Positions 63,796 to 64,000 of a stretch of 64,000 nt of DNA are shown here, piece after piece. Location of the stretch: positions 806,001-870,000 of the forward strand of contig NZ_AP025463.1 of the NCBI RefSeq assembly GCF_024347335.1, read 5' to 3'. Position numbers and translations under genes: made by a program. Numbering within the stretch: position 1 is the first letter of the stretch; every line of letters begins with the position of its first letter. The notes beneath the pieces were generated by a model. That model did not search any database. It was given only the letters and a program-made list of their open reading frames with translations, and had not been told where the DNA came from. Source of the DNA: Vibrio celticus. GTDB taxonomy: Bacteria; Pseudomonadota; Gammaproteobacteria; Enterobacterales; Vibrionaceae.

Positions 63796-64000
63796 ATGAA
63801 CGTCGCTGAAAATCTATTAAACGTGGTCAACGTCACCGTTATCGTCACAACAAATGTTGCCGATACATTCTTTAGTCGTAAATTCAGCCAAATTGAATAT
63901 TAATGTGATAGAATGCTCGACCTAATCAGCTGGAGCTAGGAACCAATTCCTTCCAGTTGTATGATTTTTAAACGTTATACCGAAACTTACCGTTTTGCTT
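63796..64000. other. Right-edge intergenic region, no gene identified
   Basis: A TAGAAT -10-like hexamer near 63909 and an imperfect hairpin (CTGGA..AGGAA with TTCCT..CCAG, 63930-63957) suggest a promoter and leader of a gene beyond the window. A 13-codon open stretch from ATG 63961 runs off the edge without a ribosome site. Confidence 0.4.

Noticed and set aside
63961..64000. Start of a gene at the right edge
   Set aside because: Only 13 codons visible, no ribosome site and no match to adk, which often follows htpG.

Overview
The window is a stretch of a gammaproteobacterial chromosome, almost certainly a Vibrio and most likely of the Splendidus clade (the clade is an inference). The indicators are divergent toxRS/htpG, several near-identical polar flagellins behind FliA-type promoters, ptsHI-crr next to cysK-cysZ-zipA-ligA, and gene blocks matching E. 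coli in order (yafD..mltD-gloB-yafS-rnhA-dnaQ; purN-purM-upp-uraA; bepA-perM; bcp-gcvR/dapA-bamC; yffB-dapE; cueR-ybbJ-qmcA-ybbN-ybbO). No rRNA, tRNA, CRISPR array or prophage was seen.

Layout. 1-11.6 kb: EEP nuclease (cut by the window edge), YIP1 membrane protein and MltD, GloB, a YafS-like methyltransferase, RnhA/DnaQ, a TIGR03503 protein, FadE behind a FadR-like operator, GmhA and a YafJ-like amidotransferase. 11.6-17.3 kb: purine/pyrimidine genes purN, purM, upp, uraA with a PurR box, then a DUF2066 protein. 17.4-30.8 kb: DUF2069, WrbA, ArsC, BepA, TusA-like, PerM, Bcp, GcvR, DapA, BamC, DapE and small poorly known genes, ending in a Dyp peroxidase. 30.9-34.2 kb: two flagellins and a palindromic intergenic repeat. 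34.2-42.7 kb: crr-ptsI-ptsH, cysK, cysZ, zipA, ligA. 43-45.7 kb: a porin, a lipoprotein of unknown function and CueR.

45.9-51.9 kb is the accessory part. Three different insertion sequences (IS21, IS4 and IS3 families) lie between cueR and the nfeD-qmcA pair, which are neighbours in E. coli. The IS21 copy has matching ends and a 5-bp target duplication (GTTGG). The IS4 copy has a 10-bp duplication (ATGCCTTTTT). Every transposase carries frameshifts, so the elements look immobile on their own. The IS3 element lies between nfeD and what looks like its original terminator.

51.9-64 kb: nfeD, qmcA, cnoX, a possible 21-residue membrane peptide, two oxidoreductases, then a tightly coupled four-gene operon (two paralogous DUF1538 membrane proteins, a PII-like protein and a two-CBS protein). 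This operon is the best candidate for an under-described system: a two-subunit ion transporter with its own nucleotide-sensing regulators. The window closes with YfcE, a SelW-like protein, toxRS and htpG, which has a clear sigma-32 promoter.
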